A stretch of 64,000 bases of DNA, from NCBI GenBank assembly GCA_018671175.1, contig JABHIE010000018.1, forward strand, positions 1 through 64,000, written 5' to 3'. The position numbers were made by a program, and so were the translations under genes. Below, piece after piece: positions 35,645 to 44,524 of this stretch; the first letter of the stretch is position 1, and every line of letters starts with the position of its first letter. Origin of the DNA: Planctomycetota bacterium (GTDB taxonomy: Bacteria > Planctomycetota > UBA1135). The notes beneath the pieces were generated by a model that worked only from the letters and a program-made list of their open reading frames with translations, was not told where the DNA came from and ran no database searches.

Positions 35645-37863
35645 CTCGTCGCGATTTCGAAAACACGCTTCACGCCGCCGCACTGACCACCTTTTTGCTG
35701 GCCACCGTTAATTTTTTCGCGCATTCGGGCAGCGGCACACCCTATTCCGCCCTGCAAATCCTCGGCTTTGCGGCATGGCTGCTCATCCCCCTCTCGCTCC
35801 ACCTCGCCACACCAGGCGAGCTCGACACCAGCTCCCACAAAAAACCGACTCGACTCGGCCCCTGGCTTTACCTTGCCATCCTTGTCTTCACGAGCCCAGT
35901 CGTCAGTTTTTTCACCGCCCCCGCTCTCCTCTTTTTCCACGGACGCCACCTCGCCTGGAGCCGCCCCAAACTCGGGTCCATTTTCCTCGGCATCTGGATG
36001 GGCTCCGCCGTGGCCACATCTCTCGGCCTCGGCTGGCCCGGATGGGCTCTCACGATTGCAATTCTCTTTCGCGCCAATCGCCTCGCACCGCTCCCCGCAA
36101 TCGACCCGCCCGCTGACTTCTCGCCCCAGCAACGCCAAGCGTGCAAATTGGCAATCGCCGACAAAATCCAATCTTGGGTTCTGGGTCTTACCCTCACGAT
36201 TGTCGCTTTATGGCTCTGGCCCGCACGAGACCTCTTTGATGGGTCAACCGTCACCCATGATTTCAGCCGTTGGCTCACTCTGCTCACGCTTTCTTTCGTA
36301 GCCTGGCACACTCTCGGGGCAGGTCTCGCCGAAATTCGGGCACGGCGCACCGCAGGATGGCTGCTCCTGGCCGCACTCGCATGGGCGCTCACCACATCCC
36401 TGACCACCATTGCGCGGCTCGGCGAAACCGCAATTTTTCAGTCTCTTGTTGGCTGGAAGCCGCTGGTCGATGCGCTCAATGCTGGCGAGCGACTCACCGA
36501 GACTCATTGGGTTTACGCACCACTTCTATTTACCGTGATTTATGCACTGCCCGTGATTCTCGGAAGCACGGCCGCACGCGTCATTCTTTACCCGCGGCAC
36601 TCCCCTAACCCAAACGAAACTGGCGCAAGCACTCGCGGTTTGAGCGAATTTACATTTGCGATCGGGCTCACCCTTTTGCTGATTTGCCTGAGTAGCAGTC
36701 GCCCCATCGGCTTCCCGACGACGACAGGGCTGCCCTTTTTCACAAACCGGCCTAAACAGGTCGCGCGCGCCGAAAACGGCGAGCTGCTTGAGCGCGCAAC
36801 CTTCGCCGGCGTCACCCGCACACTTGAGCAAAGCGGAGCAGACGAGCGTTTCTTGGTGGATGGCCGCAACTTCCTCACCTTCGGCGAACATCGACAAGAG
36901 CGCCATGAGGCGACCTTGCTTTACGCACAGCAGATTAGTGGCCTTGCAACCGCAGCATCACAGCCCAACTTGCTGACCCTTGCCCCACAAGCTTGGTGGC
37001 AAACGCGGCACAACCCTCTGCGGCAGCTCTTTCTCAACCGGCAAGCCTCTCAGTTAAGCGGCGCAGATGACATCCTTGCCTTGGCTTGCACGCCTCAACA
37101 GTTCCCTGATTTCAAAACTCTCAAATGCACTCTTGCCGGGATGAGCTCGGCTTGGGAAAACCAAGCTGGGGTTGATGGCCTCGCCTCGGCGATTCTGGTT
37201 CCACACGGAGCCGAGTCGCCAAGCCTGCTTTTGATCGCGCACTCTCCTGAATCTGCAATCCCCCTCTCTGCCATGGCTGACGGCACCCTTTTGGCAACTG
37301 GCTCTTTTGAAACGAGCTGGTTCAGCCCACTTGCAGGGCCGCTCCCGCTTTCAACAGCTGCACTGCGCACCACCGTTTTCCGCGAAATTGACGAGCTCGA
37401 ATCGACTCACCGAGCCCAGCGCGTCTTGCGTGGCTTTCTGTCATACGATTCTGCCACTTCGTCGCTTCTGCCGTTTTATCTCTCGCTTTTGAGTGCACAA
37501 CGGTATTCGGTCCATGACACTTTCGAGCATCGAGATGCCGAAGCGGTTGAGCTTGATGCAATCTCCCTGCAAGAGCTTGTCAAGATTGCCCGCGATTTTC
37601 CTCATGCGCAATCGGTACGCCAAACGGTACATGCCATGGCCGAATTGCTCGTTGAAAAACGCGAAGTCCAATGGGCTCACGACACATTCCAAGCCCTGCA
37701 AAAAGACGGCCTCTGGCAAGACCCAGTCGTTTTTTGGGTTCGCGGAGTGGCCGCGCTTGAAATGCTTGATTCGACCGCAGCAAAGGCCTTTGCTGAAAAG
37801 GCGCTCGCCGTCGACCCCAAGTATGCGCCTGCACTAGAGTTACGGGCAAATGCGACAAGGTAG
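35641..37863 (+). CDS. Large polytopic membrane protein with soluble C-terminal half
   Basis: About 740 residues. The first ~380 carry roughly ten hydrophobic segments (AALTTFLLATVNFFAHSG, FAAWLLIPLSLHL, ALLFFHG and so on). The remaining ~360 are soluble and end in a TPR-like helix pair (AKAFAEKALAVDPKYAPALE). The middle (FGEHRQERHEATLLYAQ) is weakly reminiscent of membrane proteins fused to spermidine-synthase-like domains, but the nucleotide-binding motif is not evident. ATG 35641 overlaps the methyltransferase stop by 4 bases (ATGA) and avoids a longer N-terminus that begins inside that gene. Function unknown; coupling to the methyltransferase suggests envelope lipid or glycan modification. 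Confidence 0.65.
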   Translation: MTRRDFENTLHAAALTTFLLATVNFFAHSGSGTPYSALQILGFAAWLLIPLSLHLATPGELDTSSHKKPTRLGPWLYLAILVFTSPVVSFFTAPALLFFHGRHLAWSRPKLGSIFLGIWMGSAVATSLGLGWPGWALTIAILFRANRLAPLPAIDPPADFSPQQRQACKLAIADKIQSWVLGLTLTIVALWLWPARDLFDGSTVTHDFSRWLTLLTLSFVAWHTLGAGLAEIRARRTAGWLLLAALAWALTTSLTTIARLGETAIFQSLVGWKPLVDALNAGERLTETHWVYAPLLFTVIYALPVILGSTAARVILYPRHSPNPNETGASTRGLSEFTFAIGLTLLLICLSSSRPIGFPTTTGLPFFTNRPKQVARAENGELLERATFAGVTRTLEQSGADERFLVDGRNFLTFGEHRQERHEATLLYAQQISGLATAASQPNLLTLAPQAWWQTRHNPLRQLFLNRQASQLSGADDILALACTPQQFPDFKTLKCTLAGMSSAWENQAGVDGLASAILVPHGAESPSLLLIAHSPESAIPLSAMADGTLLATGSFETSWFSPLAGPLPLSTAALRTTVFREIDELESTHRAQRVLRGFLSYDSATSSLLPFYLSLLSAQRYSVHDTFEHRDAEAVELDAISLQELVKIARDFPHAQSVRQTVHAMAELLVEKREVQWAHDTFQALQKDGLWQDPVVFWVRGVAALEMLDSTAAKAFAEKALAVDPKYAPALELRANATR

Positions 37864-37911
37864 AGCAATCACTCAACGACTGCCGCGCTATAGGTAGGCT
37901 TAAATACGACT

Positions 37912-37938
37912 TTGGAAAGTGACAAAAAGCATTTCCAA
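37912..37938. other. Inverted repeat after the membrane-protein gene
   Basis: TTGGAAA (37912-37918) and TTTCCAA (37932-37938) face each other across 13 bases, between the stop at 37863 and the next start at 38058. No T-run follows. It may be a weak terminator or an operator for the downstream secreted-protein gene; a minus-10-like TAGCAT lies just after it. Confidence 0.25.
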
Positions 37939-38057
37939 GGCAAGCGAAATAGCATAGAGTGGAGGCGGTGCTCATTGCCGATTAGCCTTGCGCTAGCCAT
38001 TTGCCCCCTGAATTGTTTCCTAACCCCCTTCCCTCAACTCCCCTGAACGGACCAACA

Positions 38058-39755
38058 ATGCGTCGCATTCTCATCCCAGTTGTTGCTGTAGCTCTTGCAG
38101 CCTCTCTCACCGCGCAAAATATGCGTGCCCCTCAACAAGTCGACATGGGGCTTGGCAAAACTTTTAACGGCGGCCTTGTCGCTGATAATGGTTTTCAAGC
38201 TGTCATGTACAAAGAAGACTTGACCTTCGATATCTATGTCAATACATCCGTCGATGGCGGTTTGACTTGGCGAGGTGCAGTCAAAGTTTCGCAAGACACT
38301 ACAGGCGCTAAGAAATACGCCTACAACTACTCGCTCGCCCTATCTGGTGGCATCCTGCACGCGAGCTATCGCTCCGAGCAAGTTTCCGATCGCGATGATG
38401 TTTTCTACACTCGCTCGCTTGACGGTGGCCTAACTTGGGAAGCCGAGCAAATGATTGACAAAGGCTACCCAGCCGCCAACGGCGCCAATGCAACTTATGT
38501 TGCTCGCTTGATGGCCGACGGTAATGATGTCTACATGTACATGCTCGTTGACAACGGCCCAGAAGAAGTCTGGCTCTCTGCTTCACACGACGCAGGCGCC
38601 TCATGGGGCCCAGCACTGCAAGTTACTCCAGTCGGCGGCGCCGATGTCGACAAGCTCGCCATGACCGCAAACGGCATGGATGTCTACTGCGCCTACGATG
38701 ACGACCGCAATGTTTCTGGCGATGACGAGCTTTGGTTCCGCATGTCTCACGACGGTGGCGCAACCTGGATGGGCCCTGAAGTCCAACTCGATGCATCCGG
38801 CCCTGGTGTCGGCGATGTCGATGGCGGCAACCTCTGGATGGGCTGTGACGGCTCAACCGTTATGGTTTCATGGCTCGAAGACGAAGTCCCAACAGCAGCA
38901 GCTGACGAAGAAATGCATGTCATTGTTTCTACCGACGGTGGCCACAACTGGGGTGCTGATACCGTCCTTATGACTGGCTCAGATGCCGACAACCAATGGC
39001 TCAATGTCGTTGCAGGCCGGCTCTCTGTCGCATGGGAAGATAACGCAACTGGCGCTGACGAAATGATGGTCGCTTCTAGCTCTGATAATGGCGCAACTTG
39101 GGTTACCGCACAGGTTTCCAATGGTGGCGCTGCTTATCCACGCTTAGTTGGTAGCGCTGATACGCTTGCCGCAGCTTGGGGTGGCATGGGCGCACCTGAA
39201 TTCCCAATGGCGGCCATGTCGCAAGACGGTGGTGCCACTTGGAGCGCTCAGGCCGACATGGCCATGGGCACTCAAGACGCCTTTGACGCTGACTACATTG
39301 AGGTTGCATACGATGCTGTCTACAACAATGTTTTCGGCGCTTGGCTCTCAGATGATCTCGGTCAAAACCAGCAGTATGTTGGTGGTTTCCGTGGTGCAAG
39401 CCTCAATCCAATGGGCACTTTCGCCGCTGGCAACCCAGTCCACTGGGAAGTTGCTGGTTACCCAGTCAGCGAAGCCGGCAAAAACTTTGTCGTCATCGCC
39501 TCGGGTTCTGTTGGTGTATTGCCTATTCCAGGCGACGGCCGCAACCTCGGTGTAACCTACGATGCCTATGTTGACGCAACTCGCGGCGGCATGCTCATGG
39601 GTGCTATCAACGCTGACGGCACAGGCTCAACCGGCACCATTGGCTGGCCAGGCTCCGTGCCTGTTGGCTCTACTGTTCAATTCGTAGCCATCTCCCTCTT
39701 GGGCGCTGGTTCTTACGGCTCCATCACTGATGTGATGCCTGTTACGGTTCAGTAG
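38058..39755 (+). CDS. Secreted Asp-box (BNR/sialidase-like) protein
   Basis: A 565-residue protein with a signal peptide (RRILIPVVAVALAASLTAQ). Seven Asp boxes (S-x-D-x-G-x-T-W: SVDGGLTW, SLDGGLTW, SHDAGASW, SHDGGATW, STDGGHNW, SSDNGATW, SQDGGATW) are spaced along residues ~60-400 and predict a six- or seven-bladed beta-propeller of the sialidase superfold. The catalytic Arg triad of sialidases cannot be assigned, so glycan binding without hydrolysis is equally likely. The last ~120 residues are a beta-rich tail like those of neighbouring secreted proteins. ATG 38058 is chosen for the signal peptide. A strong terminator follows the stop. Confidence 0.8.
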   Translation: MRRILIPVVAVALAASLTAQNMRAPQQVDMGLGKTFNGGLVADNGFQAVMYKEDLTFDIYVNTSVDGGLTWRGAVKVSQDTTGAKKYAYNYSLALSGGILHASYRSEQVSDRDDVFYTRSLDGGLTWEAEQMIDKGYPAANGANATYVARLMADGNDVYMYMLVDNGPEEVWLSASHDAGASWGPALQVTPVGGADVDKLAMTANGMDVYCAYDDDRNVSGDDELWFRMSHDGGATWMGPEVQLDASGPGVGDVDGGNLWMGCDGSTVMVSWLEDEVPTAAADEEMHVIVSTDGGHNWGADTVLMTGSDADNQWLNVVAGRLSVAWEDNATGADEMMVASSSDNGATWVTAQVSNGGAAYPRLVGSADTLAAAWGGMGAPEFPMAAMSQDGGATWSAQADMAMGTQDAFDADYIEVAYDAVYNNVFGAWLSDDLGQNQQYVGGFRGASLNPMGTFAAGNPVHWEVAGYPVSEAGKNFVVIASGSVGVLPIPGDGRNLGVTYDAYVDATRGGMLMGAINADGTGSTGTIGWPGSVPVGSTVQFVAISLLGAGSYGSITDVMPVTVQ

Positions 39756-39783
39756 ATTCACTTAGCGGTCCCATCGCTTTCTT

Positions 39784-39816
39784 GGCCGCAATCTAATCGG
39801 ATTGCGGCCTTTTTTT
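39784..39816 (+). terminator. Intrinsic terminator after the Asp-box gene
   Basis: A 10-bp perfect stem (arms 39784-39793 and 39800-39809, GGCCGCAATC pairing GATTGCGGCC), a 6-base loop and a run of seven T. It is almost identical to the terminator at 41535-41566. Confidence 0.93.
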
Positions 39817-39849
39817 GTAACCATCTTCAACCTGTCCTCTAACACAATC

Positions 39850-41517
39850 ATGAAATACACCACGCTGCACCTCATTCTCTCTTTTATCCTTCTCGCGCCG
39901 ACGGCTTTCGCTCAAGGCATTGGCGGCACATACCAAAAAAGCGTACAACTCGATGACGCCATGGAAATGCAGCGCAACTACAACAGCTCTCGTTTTGATT
40001 GCATTGGCGACCTTGATGGCGACGGCGTCGATGACTATATCGTTGGCTGTAATGATTGGGTCTTAAGCAAAAATTTGATCCGCTGCTACTCAGGCGTTGA
40101 CGGCTCCACTATTTTTGAAATACCTCGCCCCTATACCTCTAACACCCTCGGTATTATTGGGGAATGCGTCACAACCATGGGCGACTTAGATCAAGACGGC
40201 GTATCTGACTTTGCTGTCAGCGGCTCATACCTCGTTAATTCTGAAGATGTTGGTGAAGTCCGCATCTACTCGGGCGCGACGCAAGCATTGATTAACACTT
40301 TTCATGGTCCATCAAATGGCATCGTTGGCAGCACAACCGATTATGCCGCTACTCTTGTTAATGTAGGCGACCTTGACCTTGACGGATGCGATGACCTTCT
40401 CGTTGGAGCGCCCACCTGGTCAGCAAACAACCTCAGCAACTAGCAAGGTTATTTTGAAATCCGTAGCGGAAAAACTGCCGCCATGCTCTATTCCGAGTAC
40501 GGTCAATTTCATCATGATTCTTTAGGCATCTCTGCAGCGGCGACATCTGATGTTGATGGTGACGGCGTCCCTGAATACTCTGTCCTGTCTTTTGACGATC
40601 TGCACACAAATAGCGGTGGGAAACTATATCTTTACGATGGAGCTTCTCATAATCAAAGAGGCGCTATCAGTGGCGACTCCCTCGCGGGTGGCACTGGCTA
40701 CCTTGGAAATCATGTCTCGGCCATCACCCTGCCAGGCCCATACCCATTAGGTGCTGTGACGACCTATCAAGACAGCAATGGGCAGTTTTACATTGTTACA
40801 CTCATGTTTGCACCTTCTGGCATATTGGTTCTTAGTCGCGTTGCTACAGATTCCAGTGTTGATTGTTTTGGCCTCCTGAGCCGAGACGACTCTGCCTCTC
40901 CTCAGCATTTCCTAAGGCGAGAATATGCCCTTGGCACGACAGAAACGATTATTTACGAGGTTCATACTGACGGCAGCATCATTCGGGTTGGCCCGCTTGG
41001 CACCAGTGGCTATGGCCAGATTCACCCTCTTCCACCAAGTTCTAACAATGAGTTCTCGGGCGACTTCATGGTAGAAGAAAACTTAGGTTCAGGTAATGTG
41101 CAAATCAGTGTTTTCAACTTCAATCCCATCCTGAGTACAAGTCGCGAGTCCATCTCTGCTAATTCAGGTGGAAATGTACACTTAGACATGAACTTCCCTG
41201 ATGAATACGCTGGCCAAAGCTACCGTGTACTACTTTCCGCAAACACCGGGGCCATTCCATTCGGAAGCGCTGTGATCCCTCTAGATTACGACCGTTACTT
41301 CCAATGGATTCTTAGCTCCTCGTCATCTAATTTCTTTACGAATCACGCGGGCATTTTAGATGCTTACGGCAACGCAAATTCACGCATGCAAGTTTCTGCC
41401 GGCTCATTAGGCAACTTTGTTGGCCGCGCATTCTACTTTGCCGCTGTCACTTTTATTCCGGGCGCGACTGACGGCAAGATGTCATCCATCGCTCGTGTTC
41501 TTAACATTGTGCAATAA
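39850..41517 (+). pseudogene. FG-GAP repeat secreted protein interrupted by in-frame TAG
   Basis: From ATG 39850 a signal peptide (LILSFILLAPTAFA) leads into FG-GAP units GDLDGDGVDDYIVG, GDLDQDGVSDFAVSG and GDLDLDGCDDLLVGAP. A TAG at 40441-40443 stops the frame after ~197 codons. The same frame then continues without shift to 41517 with a fourth unit (SDVDGDGVPEYSVLS) and a complete beta-rich tail (VGRAFYFAAVTFI, ending NIVQ). One reading-frame-preserving nonsense codon, in an otherwise well-kept 555-codon gene, suggests a recent mutation, a sequencing error, or readthrough. A separate downstream start at 40483 would lack a signal peptide. TAG is used as a normal stop nearby (39753-39755). 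Confidence 0.8.
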
Positions 41518-41534
41518 TCGCTAATGCAACTATT

Positions 41535-41566
41535 GGCCGCAATCTAATCAGATTGCGGCCTTTTTT
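41535..41566 (+). terminator. Intrinsic terminator after the FG-GAP gene
   Basis: An 11-bp perfect stem (41535-41545 with 41550-41560), loop AATC and six T. The hairpin differs from that at 39784 at one central base. Confidence 0.93.
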
Positions 41567-41589
41567 ATGCACACCGTTAAGTTTCATGT

Positions 41590-41595
41590 CATAAT
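41590..41595 (+). promoter_or_regulatory. Candidate -10 (CATAAT) for the 137-residue secreted protein
   Basis: CATAAT lies five bases before ATG 41601, just after the terminator. This suggests a leaderless or nearly leaderless mRNA. Confidence 0.35.
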
Positions 41596-41600
41596 AGGGA

Positions 41601-42014
41601 ATGCTCTCATCCCTCCTACTCACCTTCGCGCTAGTCATCCCCCAAGCCTTGCCTCAGCAAGCTTCTGCTCAATCGCAGGTTGCGACAACTCTCCCAAGCG
41701 CAGTCGCCGAGCAAGCCCAAGGCTCTCTTGCGGCAACCTACGAACCATCCATTCTGTTTTGCTTCCCCAACGAAGGCGAGCAAGAGTCGATGGCTTTCAT
41801 TATCGGCACGAATTTCGATCTCGGTGCATTCCCGATGTTTGGCCTTATTCCATCCATTCCACTTTATGTCTTCACGACTCCCAAAATTCCACTCATTGGC
41901 AAGTTCTCACTGATGGTAACGGTTGTCCCCTGGACACTCTGGCCTGGCAAAGTTGACCTTAAAATCAACTATCTTGGCAGATTCACAAACGCAGTTGACT
42001 TCACCATCTTGTAG
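41601..42014 (+). CDS. Small secreted protein of unknown function
   Basis: A 137-residue protein with a signal peptide (SSLLLTFALVIPQALPQQASAQ). The mature part (~110 residues) is beta-prone with many Pro and Phe (TNFDLGAFPMFGLIP and YVFTTPKIPLIGKFSLMV) and ends in a strand-like KVDLKINYLGRFTNAVDFTI. It could be a single immunoglobulin-like domain. No family recognised. It follows a strong terminator, so it has its own promoter, and its 3' end overlaps the methyltransferase start region by about 20 bases. Confidence 0.65.
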   Translation: MLSSLLLTFALVIPQALPQQASAQSQVATTLPSAVAEQAQGSLAATYEPSILFCFPNEGEQESMAFIIGTNFDLGAFPMFGLIPSIPLYVFTTPKIPLIGKFSLMVTVVPWTLWPGKVDLKINYLGRFTNAVDFTIL

Positions 42015-42603
42015 TCACGACTGGGCCGCTCGATACGCGCGCCACTCGACCCCCTGGGACTTAGGCGAGCCGCACCCCGAATTAATCGCGCGGCTCAAAC
42101 TCGACCCGACACTCAACACCGGTCAACTCGGGCGCGTTCTCGTGCCCGGCTGCGGTTTCGGCTGGGACGCCATCGCCCTCGCCAACGCAGGCTGGGATGT
42201 AGTGGGTTTAGATTTGGTTGCCGAGCTTGAAGATGCAATCGGCGCACAGCTTTTGGGCGTAGGCGCACAATTGCTCATTGGTGATTTTTTCAACCACCAA
42301 CCTGCTGAGCGATACGATCTCATCTTCGACCACACTTTCTTTTGCGCGCTGCCACTCAATCAGCGGAAAGCGTGGGGGTCGAAAATTGCAGCTCTCTGCA
42401 CGCCTACAGCACAAGTGGTATCGCTTGTTTTTCCAGAAAACCGGCCGCTTGACGAAGGGGGGCCGCCTTTTGGCATGTGCACACTTGATGTCGAGTCGGC
42501 ATTAGGCGACCATTTTGAGCTGCTGCAAGATCAAGACGCTGCCCCCTCTCAGGGGCGTTGGTGGCCTGAAAAATGGGCGCAACTCAGGCATATAGGCGTT
42601 TAG
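41995..42603 (+). CDS. Thiopurine-methyltransferase-family protein
   Basis: About 202 residues of the TPMT-type class I methyltransferase family. Diagnostic pieces are WAARYARHSTPWDLGEPHP near the start, RVLVPGCGFGWDAIALA (SAM-binding motif I), DVVGLDL, and DLIFDHTFFCALP. Members methylate thiol, halide or selenium compounds; the physiological substrate here is unknown. The start is uncertain: TTG 41995 places the conserved WxxRY motif ~10 residues in, while ATG 41923 would extend back through the previous gene. It is the only cytoplasmic product in this run of secreted-protein genes. Confidence 0.85.
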   Translation: MTSPSCSHDWAARYARHSTPWDLGEPHPELIARLKLDPTLNTGQLGRVLVPGCGFGWDAIALANAGWDVVGLDLVAELEDAIGAQLLGVGAQLLIGDFFNHQPAERYDLIFDHTFFCALPLNQRKAWGSKIAALCTPTAQVVSLVFPENRPLDEGGPPFGMCTLDVESALGDHFELLQDQDAAPSQGRWWPEKWAQLRHIGV

Positions 42604-42687
42604 CTATGTCTGCGCTTTCGCGCTTGTTTTACACCAAAGTAACGGTTTTTTAACAAAATAGTCACTTCTGCGACTTCCTAAACAGCA

Positions 42688-42693
42688 TATACT
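42688..42693 (+). promoter_or_regulatory. Candidate -10 (TATACT) for the calcium-loop protein gene
   Basis: TATACT lies about 55 bases before ATG 42749, so this transcript would have a normal leader. A weak -35 (TTCTGC) is 16 bases upstream. Confidence 0.4.
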
Positions 42694-42748
42694 AAAAGGC
42701 CGCGCATTTCTCTTTGCGCACCCCTCAAACTTCAAACCCCTTTTGCAC

Positions 42749-44458
42749 ATGCGCAACCTTCTTCTTGTTGCGGCCACCGCTCTTGCAGTGGCCCCTCTCG
42801 CAGCCCAAACTTCTGCTGAATATGTCTGCTACGGCGGACAACCCGGCACCACAAACTGGGAAATTCGCCGAACAGTCGATATTGACCAAAACGGCTCCTA
42901 TCTCGATGCCGCCGAAGGCCCACGCTTCGCTTTTGACGACATGGTTGTCGTCACTTACATCGAGTCCATGGAATTCGGCACGGTAGGCAATGTTCCTGCC
43001 CTTTACGCCGTAGCCGGTGGCGACTTGATTCTGCGCATGGTTGACCTCGACGGCGACGGCCTTGCCATGAGCGCTGGCGAAGTTTTGACTTATGTTGACA
43101 CTCGCGCAGCAATGGGCGTCTCCAACACCAGCCCTGACGATTTGGTGTTCGACTCCAACAAGGTGCTTTATGTAACCGATGACAACTGGAGCACCGTGCC
43201 ACAACCAGGCTCGGGCATCCACGCATACATCGACCTCAACGGCAACGGCAACTGCAACGATGCAGGTGAGTCCTCTAGCTTTGTTGATGCTGCAACTGGC
43301 ACCATCACCCTCAACGAATCTGCTGGCCCCGTAACAATTGACCTTGGCGACTTCGAAGCCATCACAATCGACAGCAACGATGTCTTGATTGCCTTCGCGC
43401 AGCAAGACCGCGCGCTTTACGCATTCAAAGACCTCAACGGCGACGGCGATGCCATGGACGCCGGCGAGTGCTGGAACTTCTGCAACTTGGTTGGCGATAA
43501 AGCTGGCCTCGATATCAATGTCGATGTTGCTGCAGGCACCCTCTACAACCCATCTTGTGTTTCCTCTTCAGGTACCGGCCTCTACGCCACACTTGAGAGC
43601 CTTGATGTTGATCTTGGCGCTGGCCCTGGTGGCGCAGACATCTACTGGATTGTGTCCAACGCATCCCCAAACTCTTGCGCGGGCGCAAATGGCCTGATTT
43701 ATCGTGGCCTTGACCTCAACGCTGACGGCGACCTCAACGACGCTGGCGAAGTCACACTTTTCTTTGATGCTCCAAACTCGAGCAACATGGATTACCCAGC
43801 CAACTCCATCTACAGTGCAGCTGCCCACGACGGCGGCATCGCTTTCTGGAGCAACACTGGCCCAGCTGGCCCAAACTGGCCACAAAACAATGTTGAGTTC
43901 GTCTGGGACGACAACAACGACGGCGACGGCATGGACACTGGCGAAACCGCGACTACTTGGCGCTGGGATCCAGACGGCTGCTATGTCAAGAGCATGACTA
44001 CCGTGCCTGTTGGCGCTTTCTCCGCTCCTGCAGCAGCGAGCTTTACGACTTTCGGTCAAGGTGGCGTTTCTTCTGGTGGCACGATTCCTTCCATCGGCAA
44101 TGTTGGCCTACCTGTCCTTGGCTCGACTTTCGATGTCACGGTTGAGTTTGGCCCATCAAATAAGCCGACCGTTCTGTTTGTTGGTTTCTCCAATACTTCA
44201 TACAACCGCCCACCAGCATTCAACTTGCCACTCGACATGACTTTCTACGGCATGCCAGGCAACTTCTTGCTGACCTCGATTGACTACGAGTTCCCGAACA
44301 ACACAAATGGTTCCGGCCAAGCTGCAATGACTCTTGCCATCCCCAACAGCGCTAGCTTGGCGGGCATGGATGTCTACTTCCAGTGGTACATGGTTGACCC
44401 CGCCGCAAACAGCAGAGGTGCTGTCATGTCTAACGGCGGTCACGGTGTCTTGAACTAA
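42749..44458 (+). CDS. Secreted protein with repeated Ca-binding-like loops
   Basis: A 569-residue protein with a signal peptide (RNLLLVAATALAVAPLAAQ). Five to six loops of the form D-x-N-x-D-G-D-x-x-D-A-G-E occur (DLDGDGLAMSAGE, DLNGNGNCNDAGE, DLNGDGDAMDAGE, DLNADGDLNDAGE, DNNDGDGMDTGE), each followed by a short strand, resembling EF-hand/dockerin-type calcium loops. The intervening sequence is beta-rich and may form a propeller. The last ~110 residues form the tail type seen in neighbours (VYFQWYMVDPA). Probably an extracellular or surface calcium-stabilised protein; no enzyme motif. ATG 42743 is an alternative start two codons upstream. Confidence 0.75.
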   Translation: MRNLLLVAATALAVAPLAAQTSAEYVCYGGQPGTTNWEIRRTVDIDQNGSYLDAAEGPRFAFDDMVVVTYIESMEFGTVGNVPALYAVAGGDLILRMVDLDGDGLAMSAGEVLTYVDTRAAMGVSNTSPDDLVFDSNKVLYVTDDNWSTVPQPGSGIHAYIDLNGNGNCNDAGESSSFVDAATGTITLNESAGPVTIDLGDFEAITIDSNDVLIAFAQQDRALYAFKDLNGDGDAMDAGECWNFCNLVGDKAGLDINVDVAAGTLYNPSCVSSSGTGLYATLESLDVDLGAGPGGADIYWIVSNASPNSCAGANGLIYRGLDLNADGDLNDAGEVTLFFDAPNSSNMDYPANSIYSAAAHDGGIAFWSNTGPAGPNWPQNNVEFVWDDNNDGDGMDTGETATTWRWDPDGCYVKSMTTVPVGAFSAPAAASFTTFGQGGVSSGGTIPSIGNVGLPVLGSTFDVTVEFGPSNKPTVLFVGFSNTSYNRPPAFNLPLDMTFYGMPGNFLLTSIDYEFPNNTNGSGQAAMTLAIPNSASLAGMDVYFQWYMVDPAANSRGAVMSNGGHGVLN

Positions 44459-44484
44459 GCTCCGCTTTCTTCAAAAACCTTTTA

Positions 44485-44515
44485 ACGGGGCGTCACCTTT
44501 GGGGTGACGCCCCGT
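44485..44515 (+). terminator. Strong GC-rich hairpin before the vWA gene
   Basis: A perfect 13-bp stem (44485-44497 with 44503-44515) with loop TTTGG, 26 bases after the calcium-loop gene stop and 9 bases before the proposed ATG of the next gene. No T-run follows, so it may terminate weakly, stabilise the 3' end, or block ribosome access to the downstream start. Confidence 0.55.
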
Positions 44516-44524
44516 CTACTATGT

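Noticed and set aside
40441-40443. TAG reassigned to an amino acid in this organism
   Set aside because: TAG ends other intact genes in the window, such as at 39753-39755 and 37861-37863, so a genome-wide recoding is not supported; a local event is more likely.
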